Source of the DNA: Bacilli bacterium
Lineage (GTDB): Bacteria; Bacillota_I; Bacilli_A; RF39; UBA660
Length of the DNA: 43,480 nucleotides
Assembly (NCBI GenBank): GCA_017612805.1
Contig: JAGAFD010000006.1
Span: forward strand, 1 to 43,480
Reading direction: 5' to 3'
In this document: piece after piece, positions 7,901 through 15,876 of the stretch
Layout of the letters: every line of letters starts with the position of its first letter
Numbering within the stretch: position 1 is the stretch's first letter
Made by a program: the position numbers and the translations under genes
The notes under the pieces: model-generated
Seen by the model: the letters and a program-made list of their open reading frames with translations, nothing else
Told to the model about the DNA's origin: nothing
Database searches by the model: none

Positions 7901-9076
7901 GACCAAAAAGCGGTAGTTAAAGCTTTAATTGATGAATATGACACGATATTTGCACATTATAATAAGTGTTATACATTTGATACTGGTTCATGTATTGGCA
8001 GTAATCAAAATAATAACCCATATATTGAATATTCATATGCTGAAGAATATTACATGCAATTAATAGGCTCTAATAATAAATTACAAGGAGAATGGGCAAC
8101 TCAAACTAGAGAACGTATATATCATGATACTTTAAATACTGATAAGTGTACTTATGGTGATCGTGGAATAGATGCTAACGGTTCTAATGCTGGTACATAC
8201 TCAAATGATAATTATAAAAAATTTGTTGCTTCTGGCGATTCTTATGTATTAGATAGCGATGCTAATTCATTTAAAGTATTAGTTAATAAATATGTATATT
8301 TAAAAGAAACTAAGGGAGCTACTTTAAAACCGGTTTCTACTTGGTATACTGTAACTGGTAATGGTACTGCTACATTAAATGCTAATGAGAAAAACGCTAA
8401 TTATTTAGGTAGAGTATTACCAATCAGCCGTGTTTGTAAACCAGGTCAAAATACTTTCAATTATGAATTAAAATTCATGAATATTGGCCAAGACCCTGAT
8501 AGTTGTCAAATGGGAAGATTAAATAAAGTTATAAAATCACTTAATGATCCAACCGAAACAGATAATTATGTATGTAATTACACAGTTTCAGATAAAGAAT
8601 GTAAACCTTGTGAAGAAACTTACTATGTTAGACCAATTTCGTTATCCGATGTTTTCCCTAAATCAGGTAAAGGAATTGAAGAAAGATCTAAAGAAGCTGA
8701 TGGAGCTGACTATCGTTCAGATGTTTCAATTAAACAATCGAAATTATATAATGAACGTAGTGCTGCACCAAACTGGACAACTGCTAAAGGTAAGGAAACA
8801 CAAAAGCGAGTTGAAGCAGCTGCTGAATCAATTTATGGTGATAATAACAAATATCTAGAGTATTCATATACTATTACTCCAGCAGGAATGAAACAAATTA
8901 GAGAGTATAATAAAGATAAAAAATATACTGATTTTGAAGAATTGAAGTGTACTAATCATGATTGTACTAGTCCATTCTTAGATAAGATTGCTAATAATGA
9001 ATTAGGATCTGGTGTTAAGCAAAATAAACGTAATGCTAAACACGAACGATTTACTGATGGATCAATTTGGAAATAG
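4901..9076 (+). CDS. Giant Cys-rich secreted surface protein, first gene of the Tad/T4SS locus
   Basis: The 1391-residue protein has a signal peptide (hydrophobic core about residues 8-23, cleavage near residue 25) and no later membrane segment or LPXTG motif. It is rich in Cys, Gly, Asn and Tyr. Many Cys come in EGF-like or knottin-like spacing at the N-terminus (about 40-260) and in the middle (about 880-1000). A segment around 'VFCIDPG' (Cys336) followed by a Q394...W403 helix recalls thioester (Cys-Gln) adhesin domains, but the Gln spacing does not fit the known motif, so this is only a suggestion. A helical stretch (about 845-885) is also visible. Position at the head of the operon suggests an adhesin or substrate of the machine. 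Confidence 0.8.
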   Translation: MKILKFRYIIVFLLALSFYPLVINAVNIKDSLTHSDASHICEQYIRKEKACKDAGCKFLESGVCVAPNCDSDDITFSSCNTYSYCTTTSVLRTKTNQCLEKVSYNHNGMKCYPYDDYGEKNPNYDPTGCSYGDYNPVKLAYGGTSSESLCQLLYAMPDDQKIGETVAQAYCENKIPNADHNSLSNCIKTNSNLTVSSLRSEKCGVNNCTGKNRVPYKDTNGSTGQKVNGCTCAFGYKPDANNTLNCVKGTGSGSSSCVNVSSFVESYSVNNVCTGDNNCSLADCSGNGDANPFDKSNGSKFDTGISYIKTKDGNKSYNQAWRYRGTCNGKNTDVFCIDPGAKYHDNNAGYTCKSSMNEDSDIDAGYIKIYQSALQTYAAMYADGTQELTDDQYQGIHFAFRFWTFYKNMDRYNGEDSADNPDITEDNSIYAYTNSEISHGFNGTSLRLAGKASNDAYFVVKPGINGYEYGKSAQMSDAGYRDAVQFFRDAVNDGNIWVNPLKFSLVSIDKNNHTAKVSLDNIQLLRDSRFLDGSGNPKFNFVRNIYCTGGCSVIGLDPNTDYLRNGTNSVTFTVKYSGSSFTVGVYYYDKRDGKNVILATAGQPTEYQRLVFVTSALAGSSTREFRIEKTFDYNDKMPCQISNGRFYDRDGNLLVSDNNGKDYEKYVMSGQCCEPYVVNNENGDHDTYCNILKSRGVDKSDSDFYTLACNSQYKDKWAKNGCNPLCSPNNTNPEGGNCYKLEGDTVTISDLTDPTDMGLPSSYYSSDNYCLKCVGNNGRTVDNGGTSYSHQFYTSNNYCDIYCIEEYKFKVPKGLTTNGGTAKYGRYLTLEVPSTATKICYTDTQKPIDYEQFKKDVNAKKNEVIDAINVLNKYITAYNEAKNNMDKFTESSGDVCKTTKEETGPTCPAGTTYGTNKCKTSCEECTAANENGCIDSICTDPTGTGITYSTVNCDGNPTPKSYSYTSSNGVSASSGGSCSECSANNGSKQAVVDAFKKYQDDQKAVVKALIDEYDTIFAHYNKCYTFDTGSCIGSNQNNNPYIEYSYAEEYYMQLIGSNNKLQGEWATQTRERIYHDTLNTDKCTYGDRGIDANGSNAGTYSNDNYKKFVASGDSYVLDSDANSFKVLVNKYVYLKETKGATLKPVSTWYTVTGNGTATLNANEKNANYLGRVLPISRVCKPGQNTFNYELKFMNIGQDPDSCQMGRLNKVIKSLNDPTETDNYVCNYTVSDKECKPCEETYYVRPISLSDVFPKSGKGIEERSKEADGADYRSDVSIKQSKLYNERSAAPNWTTAKGKETQKRVEAAAESIYGDNNKYLEYSYTITPAGMKQIREYNKDKKYTDFEELKCTNHDCTSPFLDKIANNELGSGVKQNKRNAKHERFTDGSIWK

Positions 9077-9093
9077 ATAGGAGGTATTTATAA

Positions 9094-9534
9094 ATGAAGG
9101 AGTCGTATTGGGGTTACTTCTTGATTCTTTTAGGAATTTTTGTTATAGTAATTATGATGCTAGTTAATAATGTTACAACTACTAACACTCAAGATTACTA
9201 CTTGCTAAAAGAAGTTACACAAGCTGCAATGATTGATAGCGTTGATTATGGATATTATCGAGAAACTAACGAATTAAGAATTGTAAAAGAAAAGTTTGTA
9301 GAAAATTTCTTAAGAAGAATTTCTGAAAGTGTTAACATCAATAATACTTACACCTTTGATTTTTATGACATTTATGAATGCCCTCCAAAAGTCAGTATTA
9401 AGGTTACTACTAAAACTGGATCATTTACTATTGGTGGTAATGCGAGTAGTTTTGATATTGTTAACAAGATTGATGCAATTTTAGAGGATGGTTTGGATAC
9501 TCCTGAATCAATCGAAAAAGATCGAAATAGTTAG
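9094..9534 (+). CDS. Small bitopic membrane protein, TadE/pseudopilin-like
   Basis: The 146-residue protein starts MKESYWG, then one membrane helix (about 7-27), then an external domain of about 115 residues. The start motif M-[KR]-E-[SA] recurs in four more proteins of this locus (13600, 13828, 14080, 14556), and the plan 'short cytoplasmic end, N-terminal helix, small globular domain' is that of TadE-like minor pilins. GGAGG precedes the start, and the gene follows the giant protein by 17 bases and precedes cpaB-like by 15. The family is unnamed here; function is inferred from context. Confidence 0.7.
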   Translation: MKESYWGYFLILLGIFVIVIMMLVNNVTTTNTQDYYLLKEVTQAAMIDSVDYGYYRETNELRIVKEKFVENFLRRISESVNINNTYTFDFYDIYECPPKVSIKVTTKTGSFTIGGNASSFDIVNKIDAILEDGLDTPESIEKDRNS

Positions 9535-9549
9535 AAAGAAGGAAAAGGG

Positions 9550-10359
9550 ATGCAAAATATTTTAAACGGTATTAAAAAGTTTTTGATGAACAAAAACACA
9601 GTAACAATTTTAGGGGTGTTAGCAGGTATTGCGGTACTTTATATTGGTTACAATTGGCGTGTAAAACAAGCAATTGATCCACAAAAAGTGCCATATGCTA
9701 AGGTTGAAATTTCTTCAAGAACATTAATCACTGAAGATATGGTTGGTTATACAACTGTTTCAGCAGAAATGTTAAAAAATAATCCAAACATTGTAAGAAA
9801 TAGTGGATTAATTGTAGGTAAATATGTTAGTTATGGAACAACTATTCCAGAAAACAGTTTATTCTATTCACAAAGTTTAATGACAGAAGACGAAATGCCT
9901 GATAGTGCATTTGCCGATATTCCTGATGATTATACAATTTATAGTTTAGCAGTAAACTTACATACTACTTACGGTAATAGTATTTTCCCAGGTAATTATA
10001 TCGACTTATATGTAAAATTAACTAATGATGAAGGCGATGTAGTATTTGGTAAATTAATTGAAAGTATTGAAGTACTTGCTGTAAAAGATTCACAAGGAAA
10101 TCATGTATTTGAAACCACTGTAGAATCTCGTCAACCAGCAGAACTTCTATTTGCTGTACCAAATGAAATGTATAGTTTATTAATGAAATCTGGATACATT
10201 GGATATGGACTAGAAATTATTCCGGTTCCAAGAAATGCATCTTATAGTGCAAATCCTGGTGAAACAATCGAATCAAGTGAATATATTAAAAACTTCATTT
10301 TATCTAAAACGGTTATTTTACCTGAAGAAACAAACACTAATTCAAAAACTACTAATTAA
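9550..10359 (+). CDS. cpaB: CpaB/RcpC-like Flp pilus assembly protein (SAF domain)
   Basis: The 269-residue protein has an N-terminal membrane anchor (about 17-35). A SAF-type domain follows with the typical pattern 'VPYAKVEISSRTLITEDMV' (about 48-66) and 'GLIVGKYVSYGTTIPENSLF' (about 92-111). A C-terminal beta-rich domain comes next. CpaB proteins sit at the outer face of the membrane and support Tad pilus assembly. In Gram-negative bacteria they work with the CpaC secretin, which is not expected or seen here. The gene lies directly upstream of the CpaF ATPase, the normal Tad order. The last residues are a short Asn/Thr-rich tail. Confidence 0.75.
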   Translation: MQNILNGIKKFLMNKNTVTILGVLAGIAVLYIGYNWRVKQAIDPQKVPYAKVEISSRTLITEDMVGYTTVSAEMLKNNPNIVRNSGLIVGKYVSYGTTIPENSLFYSQSLMTEDEMPDSAFADIPDDYTIYSLAVNLHTTYGNSIFPGNYIDLYVKLTNDEGDVVFGKLIESIEVLAVKDSQGNHVFETTVESRQPAELLFAVPNEMYSLLMKSGYIGYGLEIIPVPRNASYSANPGETIESSEYIKNFILSKTVILPEETNTNSKTTN

Positions 10360-10388
10360 GATATAAAGAATAAAAAGGACTGATAAAG

Positions 10389-11819
10389 ATGAATGACGCT
10401 ATATTTGATCAAATGGACTTTGGTCCGTTAAAAGAGTTTTTAGAAGAAGACGATATTACCGACGTATCATATAGTAACGGTGGTCAAATATGGCTAAAGA
10501 CTTTGTCAAAAGGTATTTATCAAGTTGAAAGACCTGATATTAATAATGAATTTATGGAAAAGCTTGCTTTCCAATGTTCTAACGTTATGGGTGTTACATT
10601 TAATATGGCGCATCCTTTTCTTGATGCTGAGAGTGCTGAATTACGTATGAACTTCGTTCACGATTCAATTGCTACCAATGGAATCGCTTGTGTAATTCGT
10701 AAAACTCCGGCAAAAATTAGATTAAATCGTGAAAAATTATTAAGTGAACAATATGTATCAGCACAATTACATGATTTCCTAGAACAATGTGTTAAAGGAA
10801 GAGCAAATATTATTGTTGCTGGTGAAACTGGTTCAGGTAAAACTGAGTTAGTTAAATATTTAGCAAGTAAGACTACTGAAAACGAAAAAATTATAACAAT
10901 TGAAGATACGCTAGAATTACACTTAGATAAGATATTTCCACATCGTGATATTGTAGCAATGAAAACTAATAATATTGCTTCTTATTCAGATGTATTAGTA
11001 ACATGTATGCGACAAAACCCAATTTGGATTTTGTTATCAGAAGTTCGTTCTGGTGAAGCAGTTATGGCAGTTCGTAACTCAATTTCATCAGGTCACCATA
11101 TTTTATCTACAATCCATGCTGATAAAGCGTCTTCAATTCCAATGCGTATGTATTCATTATTAGAAAGTAGTCAAGATATTGATCAATTCTTAGCAAGTAT
11201 TCACCGTTATGTACAAATTGGTATCTATGTAAAGGGTTATTATAGTGCTAGATTACAAAGATTCCAAAGAGAAATAATGGAAGTTTGTGAATTCTATGTT
11301 GATGAAGATAATAATGCTAAATCAAATATTATATATAAAAAGGATTTAAATGGACATGCAACATTAAGAAATCCTACGAAAAATTTAATTAGTTATTTAA
11401 GTATAGGTAATGTGTTCTTAGATGATGATGTATTTGGTCTAGGTGATAATGAGGAAAAAGAAGAAGACTTAAATGAGACTGCTACACAATACGCGGAACT
11501 TAATAAAGTTGAAGAAAAACCGGTTGAAGTAGCACCAGTAAGTGGCATTGTTCCAACTCCAGAAGTTGTTGCACCAGTTTCCAATCCAGTTCCTCCAATA
11601 ACTCCTAGTGTTACACCAGTTACACCGGTTGTACCAAGTGCTACACCAGTAGCACCAATACCACAACCTCAATTAGAACCAAAAGCAGAACCAATGCCAC
11701 AACCACAAACTGTGGTAATGCCAAGCTCAAATAACGATAATTCTTCTAGTGAACAAACAACTACAGGTAATCAGGGTGGTAGTGGTATTCCAATAACTGG
11801 AATAGGAAGTTTATTTTAG
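10389..11819 (+). CDS. cpaF: CpaF/TadA-type secretion ATPase with Pro-rich tail
   Basis: This 476-residue member of the VirB11/PilT superfamily has a Walker A at 145-152 (GETGSGKT) and an Asp-box region 'IITIEDTLEL'. A Walker B-like 'IWILLSEVRSGEA' and the His-box segment 'SSGHHILSTIHADKAS' follow. The N-terminal domain 'ELRMNFVHDSIATNGIACVIRKTP' matches the CpaF layout. It forms a cytoplasmic hexamer that powers pilin polymerisation. Oddly, about 90 C-terminal residues (from about 385) are low-complexity Pro/Val/Thr/Gln followed by Ser/Asn, absent from ordinary CpaF. They may bind other machine parts. TadB and TadC follow, confirming the Tad assignment over VirB11. Confidence 0.88.
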   Translation: MNDAIFDQMDFGPLKEFLEEDDITDVSYSNGGQIWLKTLSKGIYQVERPDINNEFMEKLAFQCSNVMGVTFNMAHPFLDAESAELRMNFVHDSIATNGIACVIRKTPAKIRLNREKLLSEQYVSAQLHDFLEQCVKGRANIIVAGETGSGKTELVKYLASKTTENEKIITIEDTLELHLDKIFPHRDIVAMKTNNIASYSDVLVTCMRQNPIWILLSEVRSGEAVMAVRNSISSGHHILSTIHADKASSIPMRMYSLLESSQDIDQFLASIHRYVQIGIYVKGYYSARLQRFQREIMEVCEFYVDEDNNAKSNIIYKKDLNGHATLRNPTKNLISYLSIGNVFLDDDVFGLGDNEEKEEDLNETATQYAELNKVEEKPVEVAPVSGIVPTPEVVAPVSNPVPPITPSVTPVTPVVPSATPVAPIPQPQLEPKAEPMPQPQTVVMPSSNNDNSSSEQTTTGNQGGSGIPITGIGSLF

Positions 11820-11834
11820 AAAAGAGGAATGAAT

Positions 11835-12731
11835 ATGATAGAGATAATATTATTGGTTATAATTGCTATTTATGTATATTCCTATCGAAAAAATAATGGC
11901 CAAAATGTATATAAGTTTGTCTCTGATGCAGTAGTTAAAGCTTATAATACATATGCACCATATAGTCTTAAAGAAGTTAGAGAAAAAGTTAAAGAATTAG
12001 GCCAAGAATATACGGCCAGACAATATTTAACTCAAGTATTATTGATTGGTGGATTTGCTGCCGTTGTTTCATACTTGTATTTCTTTAGTATTATATGGAC
12101 AATCATTTATGTATTAATTGCAATACTATTTATTCCATATCTTGCATTCTTAAGATGCAAAAGAGTATATAGCGAATATATTTTTGAACAAATTCAAACT
12201 TATACTACCAACGTTATTATGGAATTTAACACAACCCAATCATTTGTTAAATCGCTAGAAGGTGTTAGAGATTCAGGAATCTTAGAAGAACCAGTTGTTG
12301 GCGATGTTAAAACCATGATTGATATGGCTTATCAAAATGGTACGATTGATGAATCAATTAGTTTCTTTAATCAAAGATATCCATTCTATATGGTAAAAAA
12401 CATGCATCAACTATTCTTACAAATTACTAAAGAAGGTGCTAAGGATTCTGGTGAATCATTAGAAAACATGTCAATGGATATCGATGCCTTAGTTGAAGGT
12501 GTATATCGTGATAAAATGGACCGTCAAGAATTCCATAAGAAATTCTTAACGTTTGGTTGTATGCTATTCTTATTAGTAATGGCAATGCAATTACTATTAG
12601 GTAATGATGCCTATTTAAATATGTTAAAACTATGGTACGTACAACTTCTTCTACATGCCATAATTATTGTTAACTGCTACTTCTTATTAAGTGGTGAAAA
12701 ATATTACAATGAAGATGTGGGGGTTGAATAG
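11835..12731 (+). CDS. tadB: TadB-like inner-membrane platform protein (T2SSF)
   Basis: The protein has about 298 residues. AAAGAGG at 11821-11827 favours the ATG at 11835 over the one at 11829. It has a membrane helix at the very N-terminus, a pair near residues 65-110 and another pair at the C-terminus. Between them lies a cytoplasmic helical domain with the T2SSF signature region (FVKSLEGVRDSG, ISFFNQRYPF, DSGESLENMSMDIDAL). In Tad systems TadB and TadC form the platform that CpaF turns or pushes. It sits 10-16 bases after cpaF and 2 bases before tadC. Confidence 0.82.
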   Translation: MIEIILLVIIAIYVYSYRKNNGQNVYKFVSDAVVKAYNTYAPYSLKEVREKVKELGQEYTARQYLTQVLLIGGFAAVVSYLYFFSIIWTIIYVLIAILFIPYLAFLRCKRVYSEYIFEQIQTYTTNVIMEFNTTQSFVKSLEGVRDSGILEEPVVGDVKTMIDMAYQNGTIDESISFFNQRYPFYMVKNMHQLFLQITKEGAKDSGESLENMSMDIDALVEGVYRDKMDRQEFHKKFLTFGCMLFLLVMAMQLLLGNDAYLNMLKLWYVQLLLHAIIIVNCYFLLSGEKYYNEDVGVE

Positions 12732-12733
12732 TT

Positions 12734-13522
12734 ATGTCTTGGGAAATAGTTGTTATCGCGGCAATTGTAATCTTTGTATTAAATTATAGTGGTCGCATTA
12801 GTACTAATAGATTTGTTAAAGATAATTCAACATATTTATTAAAATTAAAAGAAAGTGATTATGACTTCTTTGTTCGTGCTAAATATGGTCAAGATGTTGA
12901 CCCAAATGTATTATTTGAAAAAAGAATTAAAAATGCATTTATAGTTATTGTATTGTTATTATTCTTCTTTATAACCAGTTTAAATTATGTAAAAGTAATC
13001 TTTGCATTAGCCGCTGGTTTTGGAATGTTTAAAATGCAATATCTAAGTTTAAAAAAATATTATAAGAATCACTTACACATCATTGATTCAATGTTACCAC
13101 ATTACTTAAAAGGTCTTGAAATTTTAATTCAACACTATACTGTTCCGGTAGCAATTGGTAAATCGATTGAAGATGCTCCAGAAATCTTTAAAGAAGGTTT
13201 AGGCGAAATGATTGATCGAATTAATGCTGGTGATTCATCAATTGAACCTTATATGGAATTTGCAAGAAAATATCCAGTAAGAGATTCAATGCGTATGATG
13301 CGTTTATTATATCGTTTAAGTTTAGGTAGACAAGAGCGTAAGCAAGAACAATTAATGATGTTTTCAAGAACCATTTCAAACTTACAACAAAAAGCTCGTG
13401 AAACAAGATATAAAAATCGTTTGGAAAAAATGGAAGGTAAAACAACCTCAATGTTGCTTGCTACTGGGCTTGGTTTAATGGTATTATTAATTGTTTCTGT
13501 AATGCAAATGATTCAAATGTAA
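12734..13522 (+). CDS. tadC: TadC-like inner-membrane platform protein (T2SSF)
   Basis: The 262-residue partner of TadB has an N-terminal helix, a helix pair near residues 73-105, a cytoplasmic helical domain and a C-terminal helix (about 240-258). The domain includes 'MLPHYLKGLEILIQHY' and 'RKQEQLMMFSRTISNLQQKARETRYKNRLEKM', a typical T2SSF lead-in. GGGGGTTG just upstream within the tadB end provides the ribosome-binding site. It is the last gene before an internal promoter, so the Tad core (cpaB-cpaF-tadB-tadC) forms one block. Confidence 0.82.
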   Translation: MSWEIVVIAAIVIFVLNYSGRISTNRFVKDNSTYLLKLKESDYDFFVRAKYGQDVDPNVLFEKRIKNAFIVIVLLLFFFITSLNYVKVIFALAAGFGMFKMQYLSLKKYYKNHLHIIDSMLPHYLKGLEILIQHYTVPVAIGKSIEDAPEIFKEGLGEMIDRINAGDSSIEPYMEFARKYPVRDSMRMMRLLYRLSLGRQERKQEQLMMFSRTISNLQQKARETRYKNRLEKMEGKTTSMLLATGLGLMVLLIVSVMQMIQM

Positions 13523-13538
13523 AGTTTCGATAAAATAA

Positions 13539-13567
13539 TTGATAATTAAAATAAAAAAGCTTATAAT
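13539..13567 (+). promoter_or_regulatory. Internal promoter for the small pilin genes
   Basis: TTGATA (13539-13544), a 17-base spacer and TATAAT (13562-13567) lie 33 bases before the start at 13600, and AAAGGAGG (13581-13588) follows. A separate strong promoter fits a structural protein needed in many copies. Confidence 0.75.
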
Positions 13568-13599
13568 AAAAGTATAAAATAAAGGAGGATTATAAATAT

Positions 13600-13806
13600 A
13601 TGAAAGAGGCAACTGGAGAATTAAATATGACTGTAATTACAGTAGTTGCTATTGCTGCTGTAGCTGCATTCTTCTATGCCATTGTATGGCCAGCTATTAA
13701 AGCTAGTATTGGTAAAAACACATGCGAAAATGGTGGCGGTACATGGAATGCTTCAGCTAAATGTTGTACAGAAGCAGGAGCAACAACTACTTGTACAGGT
13801 AGCTAA
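13600..13806 (+). CDS. Small pilin-like protein, candidate major subunit
   Basis: The 68-residue protein has an N-terminal MKEATGELN leader-like end, one long Ala/Val-rich helix (about 10-31) and a short Cys-containing tail (C, CC and C, probably disulfide-bonded). The size and helix are like Flp/Tad pilins. The short charged start ending in Gly6 could be a prepilin leader, but Glu lies at +1 rather than +5, so processing is uncertain and no prepilin peptidase is seen in this window. It has its own promoter and a strong Shine-Dalgarno site. The next gene is a paralogue. Confidence 0.75.
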   Translation: MKEATGELNMTVITVVAIAAVAAFFYAIVWPAIKASIGKNTCENGGGTWNASAKCCTEAGATTTCTGS

Positions 13807-13827
13807 TTAATAAAGAGGTAATAACAT

Positions 13828-14073
13828 ATGAGAGAAGCCACGGGAGAATTAAATATAACTGTTGTTGTTGTAACACTAGTTGCAGTTCTAGTGGCTTTTT
13901 TCTATGGAGTTATTTGGCCTAATGTAAAAGGTGGGCTATCTTATACGCAAAACTGTAATAATGTTGTATGTGATAGTAAAACTTATAATCGTGCTACTGG
14001 AAAAGTTAAATGTAAATATTACGATAATAAAGGTAATGCTGCTAAAGATATAGAATGTTCATGGAAAGGGTAG
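13828..14073 (+). CDS. Small pilin-like protein, paralogue of the preceding gene
   Basis: The 81-residue protein is nearly identical in plan to its neighbour. It starts MREATGELNITVV, has one helix (about 10-31, ending FFYGVIWP like FFYAIVWP in the other) and a short tail with four Cys and Lys-rich turns. The pair looks like a tandem duplication followed by divergence of the exposed tail. AAAGAGG precedes the start. It may be a second pilin type or a tip/minor subunit. Confidence 0.72.
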   Translation: MREATGELNITVVVVTLVAVLVAFFYGVIWPNVKGGLSYTQNCNNVVCDSKTYNRATGKVKCKYYDNKGNAAKDIECSWKG

Positions 14074-14079
14074 TAAACA

Positions 14080-14532
14080 ATGAAAGAAAGTATTGGAACT
14101 AGTTATTTATTTCAAATAGTTGTTGTTTTTGTCTTGCTATTTACAGGATATTTATGCCTTTCTATCAATTATGCTAGATCATTTGCAGTTAAAAATAACA
14201 TTGTTAATAACATTCAACGTGAAAAAGGCTTTAACGATATAACAAGAAAAAAAATATCTCGATATTTATCTGATGTTGGTTTTAAAAGTACCGGAAGATG
14301 TCCAGACGGATATAATGCATATAATGCTGATGGGACTTTACAAGGTGATGGTAAAACAGGCATTTACTGTGTAAAAAAAGTTATTACTGCACCATACCAA
14401 AAGGATATTCCGCAAGTATCTTATTATCGTGTTGTGGTTTTTTATAAGTTAGATTTACCAATTTTTAGTGCAGTATTTAGATTTAAAAATTTTGGTGACA
14501 CATATCTTATAGGAGATTTAAATCAAGGATAG
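14080..14532 (+). CDS. TadE/F-like minor pilin
   Basis: The 150-residue protein starts MKESIGTSYLFQ, has a membrane helix (about 10-30) and a TadE/F-like external domain. The domain shares several blocks with the next protein: 'TGRCPDGY', 'YCVKK', 'YYRVVVFYKLDLPIF' and a closing F/V-x-G-x-x-x-L/Y strand. Both have two Cys at equivalent places, probably a disulfide. It lies 6 bases after the second small pilin, in the same transcript. TadE/F proteins are thought to prime or cap pili; the role here is by analogy. Confidence 0.7.
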   Translation: MKESIGTSYLFQIVVVFVLLFTGYLCLSINYARSFAVKNNIVNNIQREKGFNDITRKKISRYLSDVGFKSTGRCPDGYNAYNADGTLQGDGKTGIYCVKKVITAPYQKDIPQVSYYRVVVFYKLDLPIFSAVFRFKNFGDTYLIGDLNQG

Positions 14533-14555
14533 AAATATAAAAAGGAGGAGTAATA

Positions 14556-15842
14556 ATGCGTGAGTCAATCGGTGGAACATGGACAATGCAAATTGTTATT
14601 GTTTTCATTTTATTTTTTGTTGCATTTATAACTTTAACCATTAACTATACAAGAGCATTTAAAGTTAAAAATGAGATAATAAGTATTATTGAACGTGAAG
14701 ATGGCTTTACGTGGAGTGCTCCTGATAATATTGATGATCCGGCTGGGGCTCGTGAACTTATTGCGGCTTATTTAAGAAACAATAAATATTCTGCAACTGG
14801 AAGATGCGACGAAGGCTGGGTTGGTGTTAAATCTATTGCTCAAAATGATGTTTCAGATAATAGTACGTATGTAAGTATCGATGAAGATACTAAATCACAA
14901 AAGTATTATTATTGTATTAAGAAAATTAATGTTCCTATTAAAGGAAGAGCTGACTATGAAGCGTATAATTATAAGAATCGTGCTTATTATAAAGTAAGAA
15001 TGTTCTTTAAGTTCAGCATTCCTATTTTTGGCGATTTAACTACCTTTAAAGTAGAAGGAGAAAGCTTGGAGGTTTATTTTAATCAAGACGGTTTAAAACT
15101 AAATCCAGATGAAGATTTTAAAGCGCCAGCAGCACAAGTTACAACATGTACTTCAGGATATACTTTAGTTAAAGGTGCATGTAAGGACGTTACTGCTCCG
15201 ACGGTACCAACACTTGAATTATTTAATCCAATTGTTAGTTCTTCTACAGCTAGTTATTGTTTAAGAATGTCTGATTCAGTTGATGAAGCTGATGGAAAAA
15301 CTGTATCACAAGTTACTTATGAAGTAAAAATTAATAATTATTGGAAAATTTGTTCTGGTGAAAGCAATTGCTGTTTTAATTTAGAAAATGCTAATACTAA
15401 TTATCAAATAACTGGTAGGGCATGTGATACATCAAATAACTGTTCATTTGCTAAAAGAACAATTCAAATGAATCCAAAACGTTTGTATATTTGGCAAGTT
15501 TACCAATATCTTCGTTCTAATAACGGTTCATCAATTATTGGTCAACCTTCAGAAGATGAAATAAGCAGCAATTTAGCTAGCAACAAAATGGCTGACAATG
15601 TTAAAGGTATGTATAGTTCAAAAGAATCATATGATTACTTTGGCCCAATGGGTGCTGAAGATGTTCTAATACATTATTATCGTGGTATTTTAGGCCGTAA
15701 TTACGATGATGCTGGTATGGCTGATAATATGAGAGCTTATAATATAGAAGGTAGAATAAATATGATTAAAACCTTTGTTAATTCAAAAGAAGCGCAAGAC
15801 TATATTTATGCTAAATGGGGTTTAGGTACAGGTACAGTTTAA
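14556..15842 (+). CDS. Minor pilin fused to an Ig-like and a DUF4214-like domain
   Basis: Of 428 residues, the first about 185 (MRESIGGTW, membrane helix about 10-31, 'TGRCDEGW', 'YYCIKKINVPI', 'FFKFSIPIFG') are paralogous to the preceding minor pilin. A short Cys-containing linker follows, then a beta-rich Ig/FnIII-like domain (about 212-305: 'TAPTVPTLELFNP', 'CDTSNNCSFAKRTI'). The C-terminal helical domain (about 310-428) has 'YYRGILGRNYDDAGM', the hallmark of DUF4214 modules found in bacterial surface and matrix proteins. The fusion suggests a tip adhesin displayed on the fibre. GGAGG precedes the start. Confidence 0.75.
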   Translation: MRESIGGTWTMQIVIVFILFFVAFITLTINYTRAFKVKNEIISIIEREDGFTWSAPDNIDDPAGARELIAAYLRNNKYSATGRCDEGWVGVKSIAQNDVSDNSTYVSIDEDTKSQKYYYCIKKINVPIKGRADYEAYNYKNRAYYKVRMFFKFSIPIFGDLTTFKVEGESLEVYFNQDGLKLNPDEDFKAPAAQVTTCTSGYTLVKGACKDVTAPTVPTLELFNPIVSSSTASYCLRMSDSVDEADGKTVSQVTYEVKINNYWKICSGESNCCFNLENANTNYQITGRACDTSNNCSFAKRTIQMNPKRLYIWQVYQYLRSNNGSSIIGQPSEDEISSNLASNKMADNVKGMYSSKESYDYFGPMGAEDVLIHYYRGILGRNYDDAGMADNMRAYNIEGRINMIKTFVNSKEAQDYIYAKWGLGTGTV

Positions 15843-15876
15843 TTAATATTACAAGAATAAAAGAGGGTGTAATTAA

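Noticed and set aside
10389-11819. VirB11 as the identity of the ATPase at 10389
   Set aside because: Neighbouring CpaB-, TadB- and TadC-like genes and the N-terminal domain fit CpaF; Gram-positive T4SS usually lack VirB11.
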